Origin: Bacteroidales bacterium
GTDB taxonomy: Bacteria; Bacteroidota; Bacteroidia; Bacteroidales; UBA932
Assembly (NCBI GenBank): GCA_016281435.1
Contig: JAEEIQ010000019.1
Coordinates: 1 to 64,000 of the forward strand
Length of the DNA: 64,000 nt
Direction of reading: 5' to 3'
Part shown: positions 32,229 through 41,377 of the stretch, one piece after another
Numbering within the stretch: position 1 is the first letter of the stretch
How the letters are laid out: the number at the start of each line of letters is the position of its first letter
Position numbers and translations under genes: made by a program
The notes under the pieces: model-generated
Seen by the model: the letters and a program-made list of their open reading frames with translations, nothing else
Database searches by the model: none
What the model was told of the DNA's origin: nothing

Positions 32229-33734
32229 TTACTCGATCGTCACGACCTTGACGCAGCGGGCGTAGCGGGCAGTACCATTCTTGGATCCGTCGGACATGAT
32301 GCCGACCTTGCCCCAACGGTAGTAGTAAGCCTTTGCACCGCCTGAGGTCTCGCGGCAAAGCCATGTGCTGTCGCCGGCGCCTCCCTTGCCTTCGAGTTTC
32401 ACGCCTCCTGGTATGCTCAGCAGGGTGGCTTCGAAGGCGTTGCGCGCGGCGATTTCCGGCGCGGTGAGAAGATCTACGTTCTGTACGGTAGCCAGAGGCT
32501 GACCGTCAGCATCGAGGCGGGGTATGCCGTTGTATACTGCGAATACGGCGTCGAGTTCGGCAGCCACGGGAAGATACCACCCGGGGCCCATGTCCTCGCA
32601 GTATTTGACTGCGTAGTTGTTGGTGGCATAGTCGGACATGGCCTTGACTGCTGCATTCGCCTCCGCGGCAGTGAGAGTCCCGCCCGAGCAACCTGTATCA
32701 GTCGCAGCTGCGGACCACTGGTGCTTTTCAGCGACGGCGGAGATAACCTTATACTCTTTAGGATTCTCGGGATTCTGCCAGAAAATAATACCCTCGTTGT
32801 TGTAGACGGTTCCGTACTTGAGGTTGGGATTGCCGGGGAGGGTAACCTTCACATCCTCCGAAAGTGCGCCGGAAGTGACTGTGACGGTTCCGGTCTTCTC
32901 CGTTGTCCCCTCATTGGTGGCGATGATGCTGATGGTGAGGGTGGTGCCGTCGATCTCGGCCTTCAGCCAGCTCTCGTCGCCGGCGCTTACGCTGACTGCG
33001 GGAGTCTTGTTGGTGTTGATTGCAATTTCAGTCTTGGAACCGACCCAGCGGGTGTGGTACTTGATGTCGTCGCCGGGAGTGAGTTCCAGGGTCGGAGTGT
33101 TGCCTTTCTGGACGACATTTACGGAGGCGCTGACATCGCCGGCCTTGACGGTCACGACGGCTTCGCGGATGGTTTCAGCCGTATTGTCGGAAAGGACACT
33201 GATTTCCAGCTTGCCGGCATTGATAGTTGCGCTGAGCCATGAGGATGCGCCGTCGCTGACAATCGCGGTAAGACCAGTGAGTTCGGTATTGATGTCTACG
33301 GAAGCGGAAGACCCGCTTGCCTGCCCGAGTTCGACGTCAGTCTTGGCGAGGCTGAGGGCGTTCTTGGCCTGCTCCACGGTGACCCATTTCTCGGCGGTCA
33401 CGCCTTTTTCACCCACTATGATGTGGACCTTTCCGGTCCTGGCCTCGGAATTGGGGTTCGCTTCCTTGGCCTCGATTGTTACGGTCGTGCCGCTGACCGT
33501 GACTTTCAGCCAGCTCTTGCAAGAGTAGTCGGCGTCGGCGTTGATGACGGTCTGGTCGGTGGTGACGGTGACCGTGGTTTTTGCGCCGGGAGCGGAAGCC
33601 ACGGAGACAGCTTCCGCCGAGAGTTCCAGCTCGGGGGCAGTGTACTCGATGACATTGTTTGTCAGCTCATCGTTTTCGCACGCCGCGAACAGCAGCGCGG
33701 CGAGGGCGATGACGGATAAACGGATTTTTTTCAT
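32229..33734 (-). CDS. BACON-domain lipoprotein with C-terminal FISUMP-like domain
   Basis: A 501-residue lipoprotein (lipobox FAAC, Cys19, followed by ENDEL) with three tandem beta-sandwich repeats of BACON type (about 35-125, 126-215, 218-305). Each carries the W-L motif before a T-V-T-I strand (SCKSWLKVTVSGTTVTI; SSWLSATINAGKLEI; ESWLKAEIDGTTLTI). The C-terminal part has KYCEDMGPGWYLPVAAEL and ends ARYARCVKV, the pattern of the FISUMP/DUF1566-like lectin-fold domain. No catalytic residues are evident. As last gene of the PUL block it is a good candidate for a surface glycan-binding protein, though those usually follow susD directly. The binding role is inferred. Confidence 0.75.
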   Translation of the reverse strand: MKKIRLSVIALAALLFAACENDELTNNVIEYTAPELELSAEAVSVASAPGAKTTVTVTTDQTVINADADYSCKSWLKVTVSGTTVTIEAKEANPNSEARTGKVHIIVGEKGVTAEKWVTVEQAKNALSLAKTDVELGQASGSSASVDINTELTGLTAIVSDGASSWLSATINAGKLEISVLSDNTAETIREAVVTVKAGDVSASVNVVQKGNTPTLELTPGDDIKYHTRWVGSKTEIAINTNKTPAVSVSAGDESWLKAEIDGTTLTISIIATNEGTTEKTGTVTVTSGALSEDVKVTLPGNPNLKYGTVYNNEGIIFWQNPENPKEYKVISAVAEKHQWSAAATDTGCSGGTLTAAEANAAVKAMSDYATNNYAVKYCEDMGPGWYLPVAAELDAVFAVYNGIPRLDADGQPLATVQNVDLLTAPEIAARNAFEATLLSIPGGVKLEGKGGAGDSTWLCRETSGGAKAYYYRWGKVGIMSDGSKNGTARYARCVKVVTIE

Positions 33735-33746
33735 GGTGTTTTTAAT

Positions 33747-35549
33747 TTATTGGTTGTTATTTGATTCCCAAATGACGGCGCCCGGAGTGACGCCGCAGTC
33801 GTTGTATGTGTCTATGGCATAGTAGTAGCGCTGGCCGCGGGTTAGTATGTGGACCAGCAGCGAGGAGTTCATCCATCCCTTGACCTGGATGGTGAGGTTC
33901 AGGTCGTCCGGGTCCACTCCAAAGCGTACGATATAGCCGTCCGCATCGGGGACCGGGGTCCATTTCAGTGAAGCGTAGCGTCCGTCCTGGAGGTCCCTTT
34001 CGACCCTGAGGTCCGTGACTTCGCCGGGCACCGGGCCCTTGCCGGAGCCGAAAACGCGCATGTCCCGCACGGCGAAGCTCTGCCCGTTCATTGGATGGAC
34101 GCATTCGACCTTGACGTAGCGTGCCTGGACGGTGTTTTTCAGGACGTGGAAAGGATGCGGGTTGGTCTTCCTGGCGCGGCTTCGGTCGACGGCCTTCTTC
34201 CAACTCTTGCCGTCTACGGAAGTATAGAGTCGGTAAGCGGTATAGTCTTCTTCGAAGGTGTCGGGAGTGAAGTTCTGCTCCGCGAAGTTCAGCTGGATGG
34301 CGTTCACGTTCTTGACGTAGCCGAGGTCCATGCTGAGCCATGCTCCCTTGCCTTCCTCCGCGGCCCACCATGTACGTATGTCCTCGTCGGAGGCCTTTTC
34401 GGGGCCGAATCCTTCCTTGGAAGAGGAGGCGGTGCAGTCCTTGCCGTACGACAGGCACCACCAGCCTTTCAGGTTGCCCTCCGAGGCGTCGAACTTGCGA
34501 TGCGGAAGAACCATGGGCCAGTCTCCCAGCGTGGTATGTACGGTCATCTTGCCTTCCGGGCTGAAAGTGACCGGGAAGAGGCCGAGCCGGCGTTCGAACT
34601 CGTTCGAGTTGCCGACCCACATCGTCGTGATCTCCCACCAGTTGCCGTAGCGGTCGGCGAAGACTCCGCTGTGGCCGGCGCTTCCGATGAATCCTCCGGC
34701 CTTCAGGGACACGGGGTTGTATGGCTCGAGGGTGAACGGTCCTTCGGGTGAGGGGGCGGTCATGACGGCGTCGCAGTACCAGATGCAGATGGTCCCGGGC
34801 GTCGCGTACTGCAGGTAGTACTTGTCCCCGACGCGGGTGATCCATGCGCCTTCCTCGCACGGGGTCATCTTGTAGCGGCCCTTCCATTCCGGAGCCTGTA
34901 TTTCGTCGAAGATCTCCCTGCGGCCGAATTCATATCCTCCGTCGCAGTCATTCACGTCCCTGACCTTCGGCAGGATGGTCTCCTCGCTGCCCTCGATCAT
35001 GCTGAAGTCCTTCGGATCCAGTTCGAAACGGCGTATCCCGTTGCCGAGGCCGTAGTAGACGAAGTACCGACCCCCGTCTATCAGGAGCGAGGGGTCGGCG
35101 ACCTTCTTGATCGTCCCGCAGACCTTCCATCCGCCCTTCGAAGGGTCGGGGGATCGGATTATGTCGACGGTCTTAGCGCTCTTGTCGTTGTTGATCTTTA
35201 TGAAGTACACGTACTCCCCGTCGTGCGCCACGGCCGGTGCCACATAGGTGCCGCCGGCGTTGTATGCGGAGTTCCAGACTTCCTTGTTGAACTTCATGTT
35301 TTTCCAACGGACCATGTCGCGGGACACGCGGTATCCTCCGATGTCGTGGGTGGAGAAGAGATAGTACTTGTCCTTGAAGAAGACAATTACCGGGTCCGCG
35401 GACGTGCGGCACAGGGGGAGGTCCTTCTTGAAGATGCCCCATCCGTAGTCCAGGTCGAGCGGATTGCAGTAGATGCTGTCTTCGCGGTTTCCGCCGCAGG
35501 ATAGCAGCAGAAGCGTGGAAAACAGGGTTATGAGGAGTCGTTTTACCAT
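33747..35549 (-). CDS. GH43 family glycosidase with F5/8-type C and fibronectin III modules
   Basis: A 600-residue lipoprotein (lipobox LLSC, Cys18). The GH43 five-bladed propeller spans about 40-360 with the three acidic positions: Asp52 (TSADPVI), Asp152 (ADPSLLIDGG) and Glu232/233 (CEEGAWITRVGDKYYLQY). A discoidin-like (F5/8 type C) module follows at about 370-505 (TASSSKEGFGPEKASDEDIRTWW and RYVKVECVHP), then a fibronectin type III domain (about 510-600). GH43 enzymes include arabinofuranosidases, xylosidases and exo-galactanases; specificity cannot be read here. Its start overlaps the end of the upstream GH-A gene by seven bases. Confidence 0.88.
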   Translation of the reverse strand: MVKRLLITLFSTLLLLSCGGNREDSIYCNPLDLDYGWGIFKKDLPLCRTSADPVIVFFKDKYYLFSTHDIGGYRVSRDMVRWKNMKFNKEVWNSAYNAGGTYVAPAVAHDGEYVYFIKINNDKSAKTVDIIRSPDPSKGGWKVCGTIKKVADPSLLIDGGRYFVYYGLGNGIRRFELDPKDFSMIEGSEETILPKVRDVNDCDGGYEFGRREIFDEIQAPEWKGRYKMTPCEEGAWITRVGDKYYLQYATPGTICIWYCDAVMTAPSPEGPFTLEPYNPVSLKAGGFIGSAGHSGVFADRYGNWWEITTMWVGNSNEFERRLGLFPVTFSPEGKMTVHTTLGDWPMVLPHRKFDASEGNLKGWWCLSYGKDCTASSSKEGFGPEKASDEDIRTWWAAEEGKGAWLSMDLGYVKNVNAIQLNFAEQNFTPDTFEEDYTAYRLYTSVDGKSWKKAVDRSRARKTNPHPFHVLKNTVQARYVKVECVHPMNGQSFAVRDMRVFGSGKGPVPGEVTDLRVERDLQDGRYASLKWTPVPDADGYIVRFGVDPDDLNLTIQVKGWMNSSLLVHILTRGQRYYYAIDTYNDCGVTPGAVIWESNNNQ

Positions 35550-38497
35550 ATCTGCAGTACAGGTTTGAAATCGCCGCCCTGTCCGTCCAGGAGGGCGCAG
35601 CGGCCGTTGTCGTAGTCGTCTCCGGGCTCACGGAGCTCGCGCAGGAGGCAGAAAGTCACGCCGTCGCGCACGTGACGCCGGACCGCGTCGGTCACGTCCA
35701 GCCAGTGCCAGCCTGCTTCCTCTCCCATGGCCATCTGCCCGGCGAGGAACACTTCCTGTCCGGCACCGGTCATCCGCGATTCGGCGGGGTCGAGGTGCGG
35801 AGCCTTTTTCCAGGATTTCACCTTCTCGCAGCCGTCGAAGCCATAGACATGGAAACGGAACAGGCGCCCGTCACCGCTGCGGCCATGGACCCCGAGAAGG
35901 ATGCGCCGGGCACCGGAAATCTCGTCCGCGGAGAGGCGGAATCCGGCATAGGCTGCCGAATTGGCTTCCCGGATGCGGGCATTCATCTCGATCCGCGGGG
36001 CCTTCCGTTCAGTTCTTCCGTCCATGCGGACAGAAGTGCAGAAAGCGGCAGGCTTCCGGACGGCGTCTCCTTCAGGGACGATGGTCAGCAGGCTTACGCT
36101 GCGGCCGCCGGCAAGGAAGTCCAGGCGGCCGTCGGCGGCAGGCAGCAGCACGGTGGCTTCACCGTAGCTGCCGCCGCTGACGCTCTCGCAGACGACGGGA
36201 GTCCTTCCCGTCACCCCGAGGGCATTGAGGTCCAGGTTTATATTGCAATCGGAGCCGCCCCTGCGGACAATCCACACGTAGCGGTTGCCCGTAGCGGGGT
36301 CTTCGGATGCCGTTATGTCGAGATCGGGATCGGAGTTGCTGCGCTCCACTTTCAGAAGAGGCCGCCCACCCTTGAATCCCTTGGCGAAGAGGCGCACTAC
36401 CTCGGCGGTACGGTGCGCTCCGCTGACGTCGAAACTGCGTTCCGCCGTGCTCAGGGTCCCGGCCCCGAAGACCTTGACTTCGCGCAGGCGCGTTCCGGCT
36501 TCATCCTTGAAGCTGAGACGGACGGCATCGGCTTTCATGCCGGGGTCCACCGTGTAAAATACCTGAGCGTATTTGTTGTTGGTCTCGGAGGCTATCTTTT
36601 TCCATGCGCCGTTGCAGCGCAGATCGGTCGTAAACGACCTTGCTCGGTCCGGTGCGGTGAATTCCCCGCCTTCGGTGCCGGTATATATGGCAAGACCTCC
36701 GACGGAAACGGTCCCGCCGAGGCTTATTTCCACGGTCCCCGCCCCCTTGAAGTCCAGGGAAGTGGACTTGCTCCCGTCAGTAACTGCTGCGGGGCCGGAT
36801 CCGGCCGTAGTCGAGACCGGGGCTCCGAGAGCGAGATTCTCGAAGGCGTCTTCGGCGAAGCGGCGGCCTTTCCACTGGTGGTGATGGCCGGACTTGATGC
36901 CGCGGGGGTAGGTGGAACTGGCGGTGTTCGCGAACTTGAAAGCCCACATCCCATAGCAGCCTTCGAGCATGTTCTCGGTGTACATCCCTGCCCATTCTGT
37001 GAAGAGGGACGGGGAGTCCATCGTTTCTTCCTTATCTATAAGGTATGCGTTCATCCACCTGCCGGTCTCCGTGTAGATCACGGGGATGCTGCGTCCTTCC
37101 GGGTGGTTCTCCCTGAGGAGGCGGTCCAGGGACTCGATGCGTCCCTTGTAGCCGGCGGCGGGAAGGTTGTAGGAGTGGATTGAGAAGAGATCGATTATGT
37201 CGCGTGAGGCTTTCTCGCCGAGATAACCGGTGGTCTGCTCCGCGGCTGCGCGGCGCCACCAGTCCCTGTTGTGGCCGGCGGTCACGGGACCGACGAAGCG
37301 GGAGCGGAGCGAAGTGCCGTAGAGGCGGTTCACGTCCTTAATGGCGCAGTCGGCCGCGTCCGCGGCAATCTTCGAGAGGGTCACCCACGCGTCCAGCGGC
37401 ATGGGACCGGCATTGCGGTGGTTCGGCTCGTTGCAGAGGGCGAACATCTCGACTCCGCCGTTCTTTGCGCACCAGAAGGCCTGGCAGTAGAAGCGCTGCC
37501 AGAGGTCCCAGCGGTGCTGCCAGGAAGCATCGTACCACTTGCGGTCTATGCTGCTCTGTATGAGTACTTCAATGCCGAGGGAACGCATCACCCCGAGTGC
37601 GTGGCTGAGGACCATCGTGTTAGTCGAGGGTACCTCGCGGTCCGCTACGGCGTCCATCTTTTCCATCGGGATGTAGCGCAGGGGATCGGAGAGGAAGCGC
37701 GCCTTGGCGGCCTCGAAACTGTCCGGTCCGTTCACCGGTCCGAAATCCTGCATCCAGGAAGCATCCACGTAAGTCTTCAGGTCGGCCCAGATGCGGGCCG
37801 CATTGACTCCGGAGTACTCCCACCATGTGGCGGCGTTGCTGCCCGGCATCAGGTAACCCTGGTTGTAGCCGACATATTTCATCGTTTTCCCGGCTTTCTC
37901 CGTGCTGATTACGGCGGTGACGGGGTCGTTCCCTTCGGAAACGCCGGTCGCTGCAGCGGAAGATGCCAGACGTGGTGCGGCCATCGACTTGTCCTCTCGG
38001 CCGTACCCTTCTATTTCGCGTATGCGTATGGGCTCGCCGTCCGTGCACCAGAAACGGAAGCGGAAGGATGAGACAGGCTCCTTGAAGCGGAAGCAGATAC
38101 GGTCGAGCCTGTTCTCGACGGTATTGGTCTCCGCAAGGTCGGTCCAGTTCGCGTCGTCCCAGTATTGCAGGATGAAGTTCTTGGCGCACCAGAATCCGGC
38201 GGCTTTTCCTCTCTCTTCCGGCCTCATTTCTTCAGGAAGGATGCCTGTATGGATCACGACGGAGTCCAGACGGACATAAACCGACAGGTTAATTTCCGCG
38301 AAATGAGGTGCTCCCTTCGAGGGTGCGGTCATCCAGGACGAGGAGCGGGAAGTCTTGCCGTCTATAATATTCTTTGCCGGGAACAAGCCGTCTTCGCTCG
38401 ACACGACAAGCTCTGCTTTGCGGAACAGGTTTGCCTGCGCTCCCAGGGCGGGAGCGAGCAGAAAGAGGGCGGCTATGCAAAGAATTGTCTTTCTCAT
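35543..38497 (-). CDS. Multidomain clan GH-A glycosidase with F5/8-like and CBM96-like modules
   Basis: A 984-residue secreted protein (signal to LGAQA). Residues about 25-165 form a discoidin-like module (NIIDGKTSRSSSWMTAP). About 195-570 is a TIM barrel of clan GH-A type: YNQGYLMPG, FALCNEPNH (Glu as acid/base) and PVIYTETGRW (Glu as nucleophile), then a rare cluster SGHHHQWKGRR. A second discoidin-like module follows (about 580-690). The C-terminus (about 840-984) ends RFHVYGFDG...WLDVTDAVRRHVRDGVTFCLLRE, matching the DNRLRE/CBM96 type of carbohydrate-binding module. I cannot name the GH family; GH86-like or GH39-like agarase relatives are possible. Confidence 0.65.
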   Translation of the reverse strand: MRKTILCIAALFLLAPALGAQANLFRKAELVVSSEDGLFPAKNIIDGKTSRSSSWMTAPSKGAPHFAEINLSVYVRLDSVVIHTGILPEEMRPEERGKAAGFWCAKNFILQYWDDANWTDLAETNTVENRLDRICFRFKEPVSSFRFRFWCTDGEPIRIREIEGYGREDKSMAAPRLASSAAATGVSEGNDPVTAVISTEKAGKTMKYVGYNQGYLMPGSNAATWWEYSGVNAARIWADLKTYVDASWMQDFGPVNGPDSFEAAKARFLSDPLRYIPMEKMDAVADREVPSTNTMVLSHALGVMRSLGIEVLIQSSIDRKWYDASWQHRWDLWQRFYCQAFWCAKNGGVEMFALCNEPNHRNAGPMPLDAWVTLSKIAADAADCAIKDVNRLYGTSLRSRFVGPVTAGHNRDWWRRAAAEQTTGYLGEKASRDIIDLFSIHSYNLPAAGYKGRIESLDRLLRENHPEGRSIPVIYTETGRWMNAYLIDKEETMDSPSLFTEWAGMYTENMLEGCYGMWAFKFANTASSTYPRGIKSGHHHQWKGRRFAEDAFENLALGAPVSTTAGSGPAAVTDGSKSTSLDFKGAGTVEISLGGTVSVGGLAIYTGTEGGEFTAPDRARSFTTDLRCNGAWKKIASETNNKYAQVFYTVDPGMKADAVRLSFKDEAGTRLREVKVFGAGTLSTAERSFDVSGAHRTAEVVRLFAKGFKGGRPLLKVERSNSDPDLDITASEDPATGNRYVWIVRRGGSDCNINLDLNALGVTGRTPVVCESVSGGSYGEATVLLPAADGRLDFLAGGRSVSLLTIVPEGDAVRKPAAFCTSVRMDGRTERKAPRIEMNARIREANSAAYAGFRLSADEISGARRILLGVHGRSGDGRLFRFHVYGFDGCEKVKSWKKAPHLDPAESRMTGAGQEVFLAGQMAMGEEAGWHWLDVTDAVRRHVRDGVTFCLLRELREPGDDYDNGRCALLDGQGGDFKPVLQIW

Positions 38498-38503
38498 CCG
38501 GGC

Positions 38504-41359
38504 TTATTTGAATTCTGTCCTGAGGAGGACCGTCCTGCGGTCTCCGTTGATATGTACTTTGATCTTGCCGTCGGCGGGAAGGGCGCTGTCCGTGGAGACC
38601 TGTCCGTTCGCCGGGATCGTGAGGGTCGTCTTCTGCCCTCCGTTGACGTCGATGGAGACCGTGATGGCTTCGCCGGCGTTGTTCTCGAAGACCGTGGTCA
38701 TAGTCGTGGTCCCGACGGGGGCCTTCGCGACGAAGTAGCCTTCCCCGATGCTGGCGCCTTTCTCGTCATCGACGAGGTCGTTGCCTCCAAGCGAAAAACT
38801 GAACGGCGCGAAAGGACGGCGTCCGCGGGGGAGATACTGTATGCCGGGTCGGGAGTTCCAGCCGCCGTAGCTGCCGACGTAATGGTAGCCGCGGGCATCC
38901 ACCTTGAGCGGGTACTTCGCCCTGCGGTCCATGGGAACGATGGGGTAGGGGTTCACTACCAGGCCGTTGACCGCTCCGGTGACTATTCCCCTTTCAGATT
39001 CGTAATCGCCCCATTCAATCGTGCGGCCGACCTGGATGTAGGGTTCGGCCCTGGTCCCTGAAGAGGCGTAATTGACAAGGTTTACCAGCAGTTTTTCAGC
39101 TACGGGGTCGATGCCGCAGCGGGCTGCCAGGTCGAAGCCGCAGAACATGGCGGAGCCGTTGCCGTGAATGGTCTCCGTGAGGGCGGCGGCCGACAGGTTG
39201 CGGGTATAGTCCGCAAGAATCATGGTCCCGGCGAGGTCGACCCCGTGGGCGGTGAAGCCGCCGCGGACGGGATAAATCATGGGGAAGCCCTGCTTCGATT
39301 CGTCGAAGCCCGTGTAGTCGGACCAGAGCTTCATGCGCTCGTGCCCTATGCCAGAGAATACAGGGTGCTCCGGACGTTCGATATTTATGTTCATCCCGTC
39401 CATGTATTCATAGGAGGGAGAAAGGTATGTCGGGTCGTTGTTGCTGAAGTCCAGCGTCTTGATGCCCGGTTCTATCCATGAGGGGTCGAAATCGGGATTC
39501 TGCCGCAGGCACAGTATCCTTCCGCCTGAGGCCATGAAGTCCTCGAGACCGGCTTTTGCGGAGGCTATTGTTCCGTCCCAGGAATCTTCCCCGATTATCA
39601 GGGCCTCGCCGGAATCCAGCCTGGATCCGGGCAGCCAGGGCCTGGGTGAAAAGCCGAGTGAACGGAGGGCTTCGAAAGTCTTGCCGGAGGGATCGTAGAT
39701 GCTGACCTTGCTGCCGGCTTCGGCCGCTCCTGTCCAGTCGGGGGCGGCGATGAAGAAGTTGAAGTTGTTCTTGCTGACCACCTTGCCGTCTGCGCCGGTG
39801 ATGGCTCCGATGAGCTTGTATTCGCCTGTCGGCGTGTCAGCGGGTACGGGGATGCTGAAACGATGCTTCCAAGTCCCGTAATAAGGTACGTCGGGAACGG
39901 GAATCTCGCCGGAAGCGGTTTCGCGGCGGTCGGCGCTCTCGAGTCGCCATTCTATCTTCGCTCCCTGCAGGTCACGGCAGTAGTCGTCATCGTTGACTAT
40001 GTGCGCCGTAAGGGGAATGTCGCTGCCGGCCTTGGCATTGGGATTCCAGCATTCCCAACTCAGCAGGACAGGCTGGTAGCTGACGCCGTACTGCCAGGCG
40101 GCGGGTTTGGGTTTCATCTCGGCGAAGCTGCGCACCTCATCCCAGTCGAAGAAAATGATGGTGAAGGGCATGACTCCGCTGATGTAGGGGTTTTGCGAAC
40201 GTACGCGGCGGAACATTTCGGTCACGTTCTTCAGTACCGATGCCTGGTACTCGAGGGCGGCGTCCGCCTGCTGCGACGGGGTCAGATGCCCTGTCCAGCA
40301 TTTCTGCGAGCCTGGCTGCTTCGTGCGGGAACAGAGGTTGTAGCGGCCGTCTATGCTTGTGTAGTTGCCTACGCATTCGGAGAAGGTGACTGCCTGGGTC
40401 TTGCCCGGGTTCTGCCACATCTGCACGTCGCGAAGGTTCAGGAAGGTCAGCCAGGAGTTGTAGTACCAGCCCCAGTAGCGGTGCACGTCATATACGTCTC
40501 CGGCGCGTCCGAGGCCGTAGCCTGCGTTGCCTATGTACTCGCGGGTGTCGTCCCAGTTGGTCTTGAGTTCCTTGTGAACGCGGCGCAGGAAGTCCATGTA
40601 GGCTTCGCCGGTCTTGCCGCGCGTTGCCATCTCATTGGACAGTGTGTAGATCACGACCGAAGGGTGGGACGAGAAATCCCCGAGGTCGGTGTCCTTGTAG
40701 ATGGACAGGGACTTTTCAAAGTCCTTCGGAGGGCCCTGGGTGGTGCCTCCGGTCGGACGGCCGTAGCGTCCGCCGAAGATCATCATCCCTTCCTCGTCGC
40801 AGACGTCCATCCAGTTCTGGTTGTCGGGAATACGGATGATGTTGATGTTCATCCCCTTGAGGAAGCGGACGTAGTCGCGGGCGAAGGCCTTGCTTTCCTC
40901 GAGTTCCCTGGGTATTCCGCGGTTGGGCGGATTGATGGCGTTGCCGCGGAGGAAAATCTTCTTTCCGTTGAGCAGGAAGTTGCCGTCCACCATTTCGAAA
41001 CGGCGGAATCCCGTACGCACGGTGGCGCTTTCCTTGCCGCAGCTGACCTTGATGTCATAGAGCACCGGGTTGACCGGACTCCATAGTTCGGGCTTCAGGC
41101 CCTTTACGGTGGCCCTGAAGCATCCGTCCGGGGTGAAAGAACCCGCAGACGACAGTTTCCCTTCCCAGATGGGGGAGCCTCCCCCTGCGGGGGTGATGCT
41201 GGCCGTGAGTTTCGCTGCGTCGGCCTTCCTTTCGAGGAAGATGTCGACGGTCAGTCTCTCGTCGGTGGTGAAGGGCATTACCCTCTTTATTGCGGGACCT
41301 GCCTGGCAGAGCGATGCTGCCAGAAGCAGGAAGCAAACTATTGTTGCGGGTGCTTTCAT
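38504..41359 (-). CDS. GH2-like glycosidase lacking the N-terminal sugar-binding domain
   Basis: A 951-residue secreted protein (signal to SLCQA). It begins with one immunoglobulin-like domain (about 25-120, ending GFRRFEMVDGNFLLNGKKIFLRGN, the usual GH2 junction) and then the TIM barrel. The acid/base candidate is Glu243 (YTLSNEMATRG) and the nucleophile candidate is Glu328 (VTFSECVG). A standard GH2 enzyme has about 180 further residues of jelly-roll domain before this point; here they are absent although the signal peptide is intact. A long C-terminal part includes a class I glutamine amidotransferase-like or beta-galactosidase trimerisation-like segment (ALIIGEDSWDG...FMASGGRILCL). Galactosidase or glucuronidase activity is likely but undetermined. 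Confidence 0.75.
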   Translation of the reverse strand: MKAPATIVCFLLLAASLCQAGPAIKRVMPFTTDERLTVDIFLERKADAAKLTASITPAGGGSPIWEGKLSSAGSFTPDGCFRATVKGLKPELWSPVNPVLYDIKVSCGKESATVRTGFRRFEMVDGNFLLNGKKIFLRGNAINPPNRGIPRELEESKAFARDYVRFLKGMNINIIRIPDNQNWMDVCDEEGMMIFGGRYGRPTGGTTQGPPKDFEKSLSIYKDTDLGDFSSHPSVVIYTLSNEMATRGKTGEAYMDFLRRVHKELKTNWDDTREYIGNAGYGLGRAGDVYDVHRYWGWYYNSWLTFLNLRDVQMWQNPGKTQAVTFSECVGNYTSIDGRYNLCSRTKQPGSQKCWTGHLTPSQQADAALEYQASVLKNVTEMFRRVRSQNPYISGVMPFTIIFFDWDEVRSFAEMKPKPAAWQYGVSYQPVLLSWECWNPNAKAGSDIPLTAHIVNDDDYCRDLQGAKIEWRLESADRRETASGEIPVPDVPYYGTWKHRFSIPVPADTPTGEYKLIGAITGADGKVVSKNNFNFFIAAPDWTGAAEAGSKVSIYDPSGKTFEALRSLGFSPRPWLPGSRLDSGEALIIGEDSWDGTIASAKAGLEDFMASGGRILCLRQNPDFDPSWIEPGIKTLDFSNNDPTYLSPSYEYMDGMNINIERPEHPVFSGIGHERMKLWSDYTGFDESKQGFPMIYPVRGGFTAHGVDLAGTMILADYTRNLSAAALTETIHGNGSAMFCGFDLAARCGIDPVAEKLLVNLVNYASSGTRAEPYIQVGRTIEWGDYESERGIVTGAVNGLVVNPYPIVPMDRRAKYPLKVDARGYHYVGSYGGWNSRPGIQYLPRGRRPFAPFSFSLGGNDLVDDEKGASIGEGYFVAKAPVGTTTMTTVFENNAGEAITVSIDVNGGQKTTLTIPANGQVSTDSALPADGKIKVHINGDRRTVLLRTEFK

Positions 41360-41377
41360 CTCAGATGGGATTATGGT

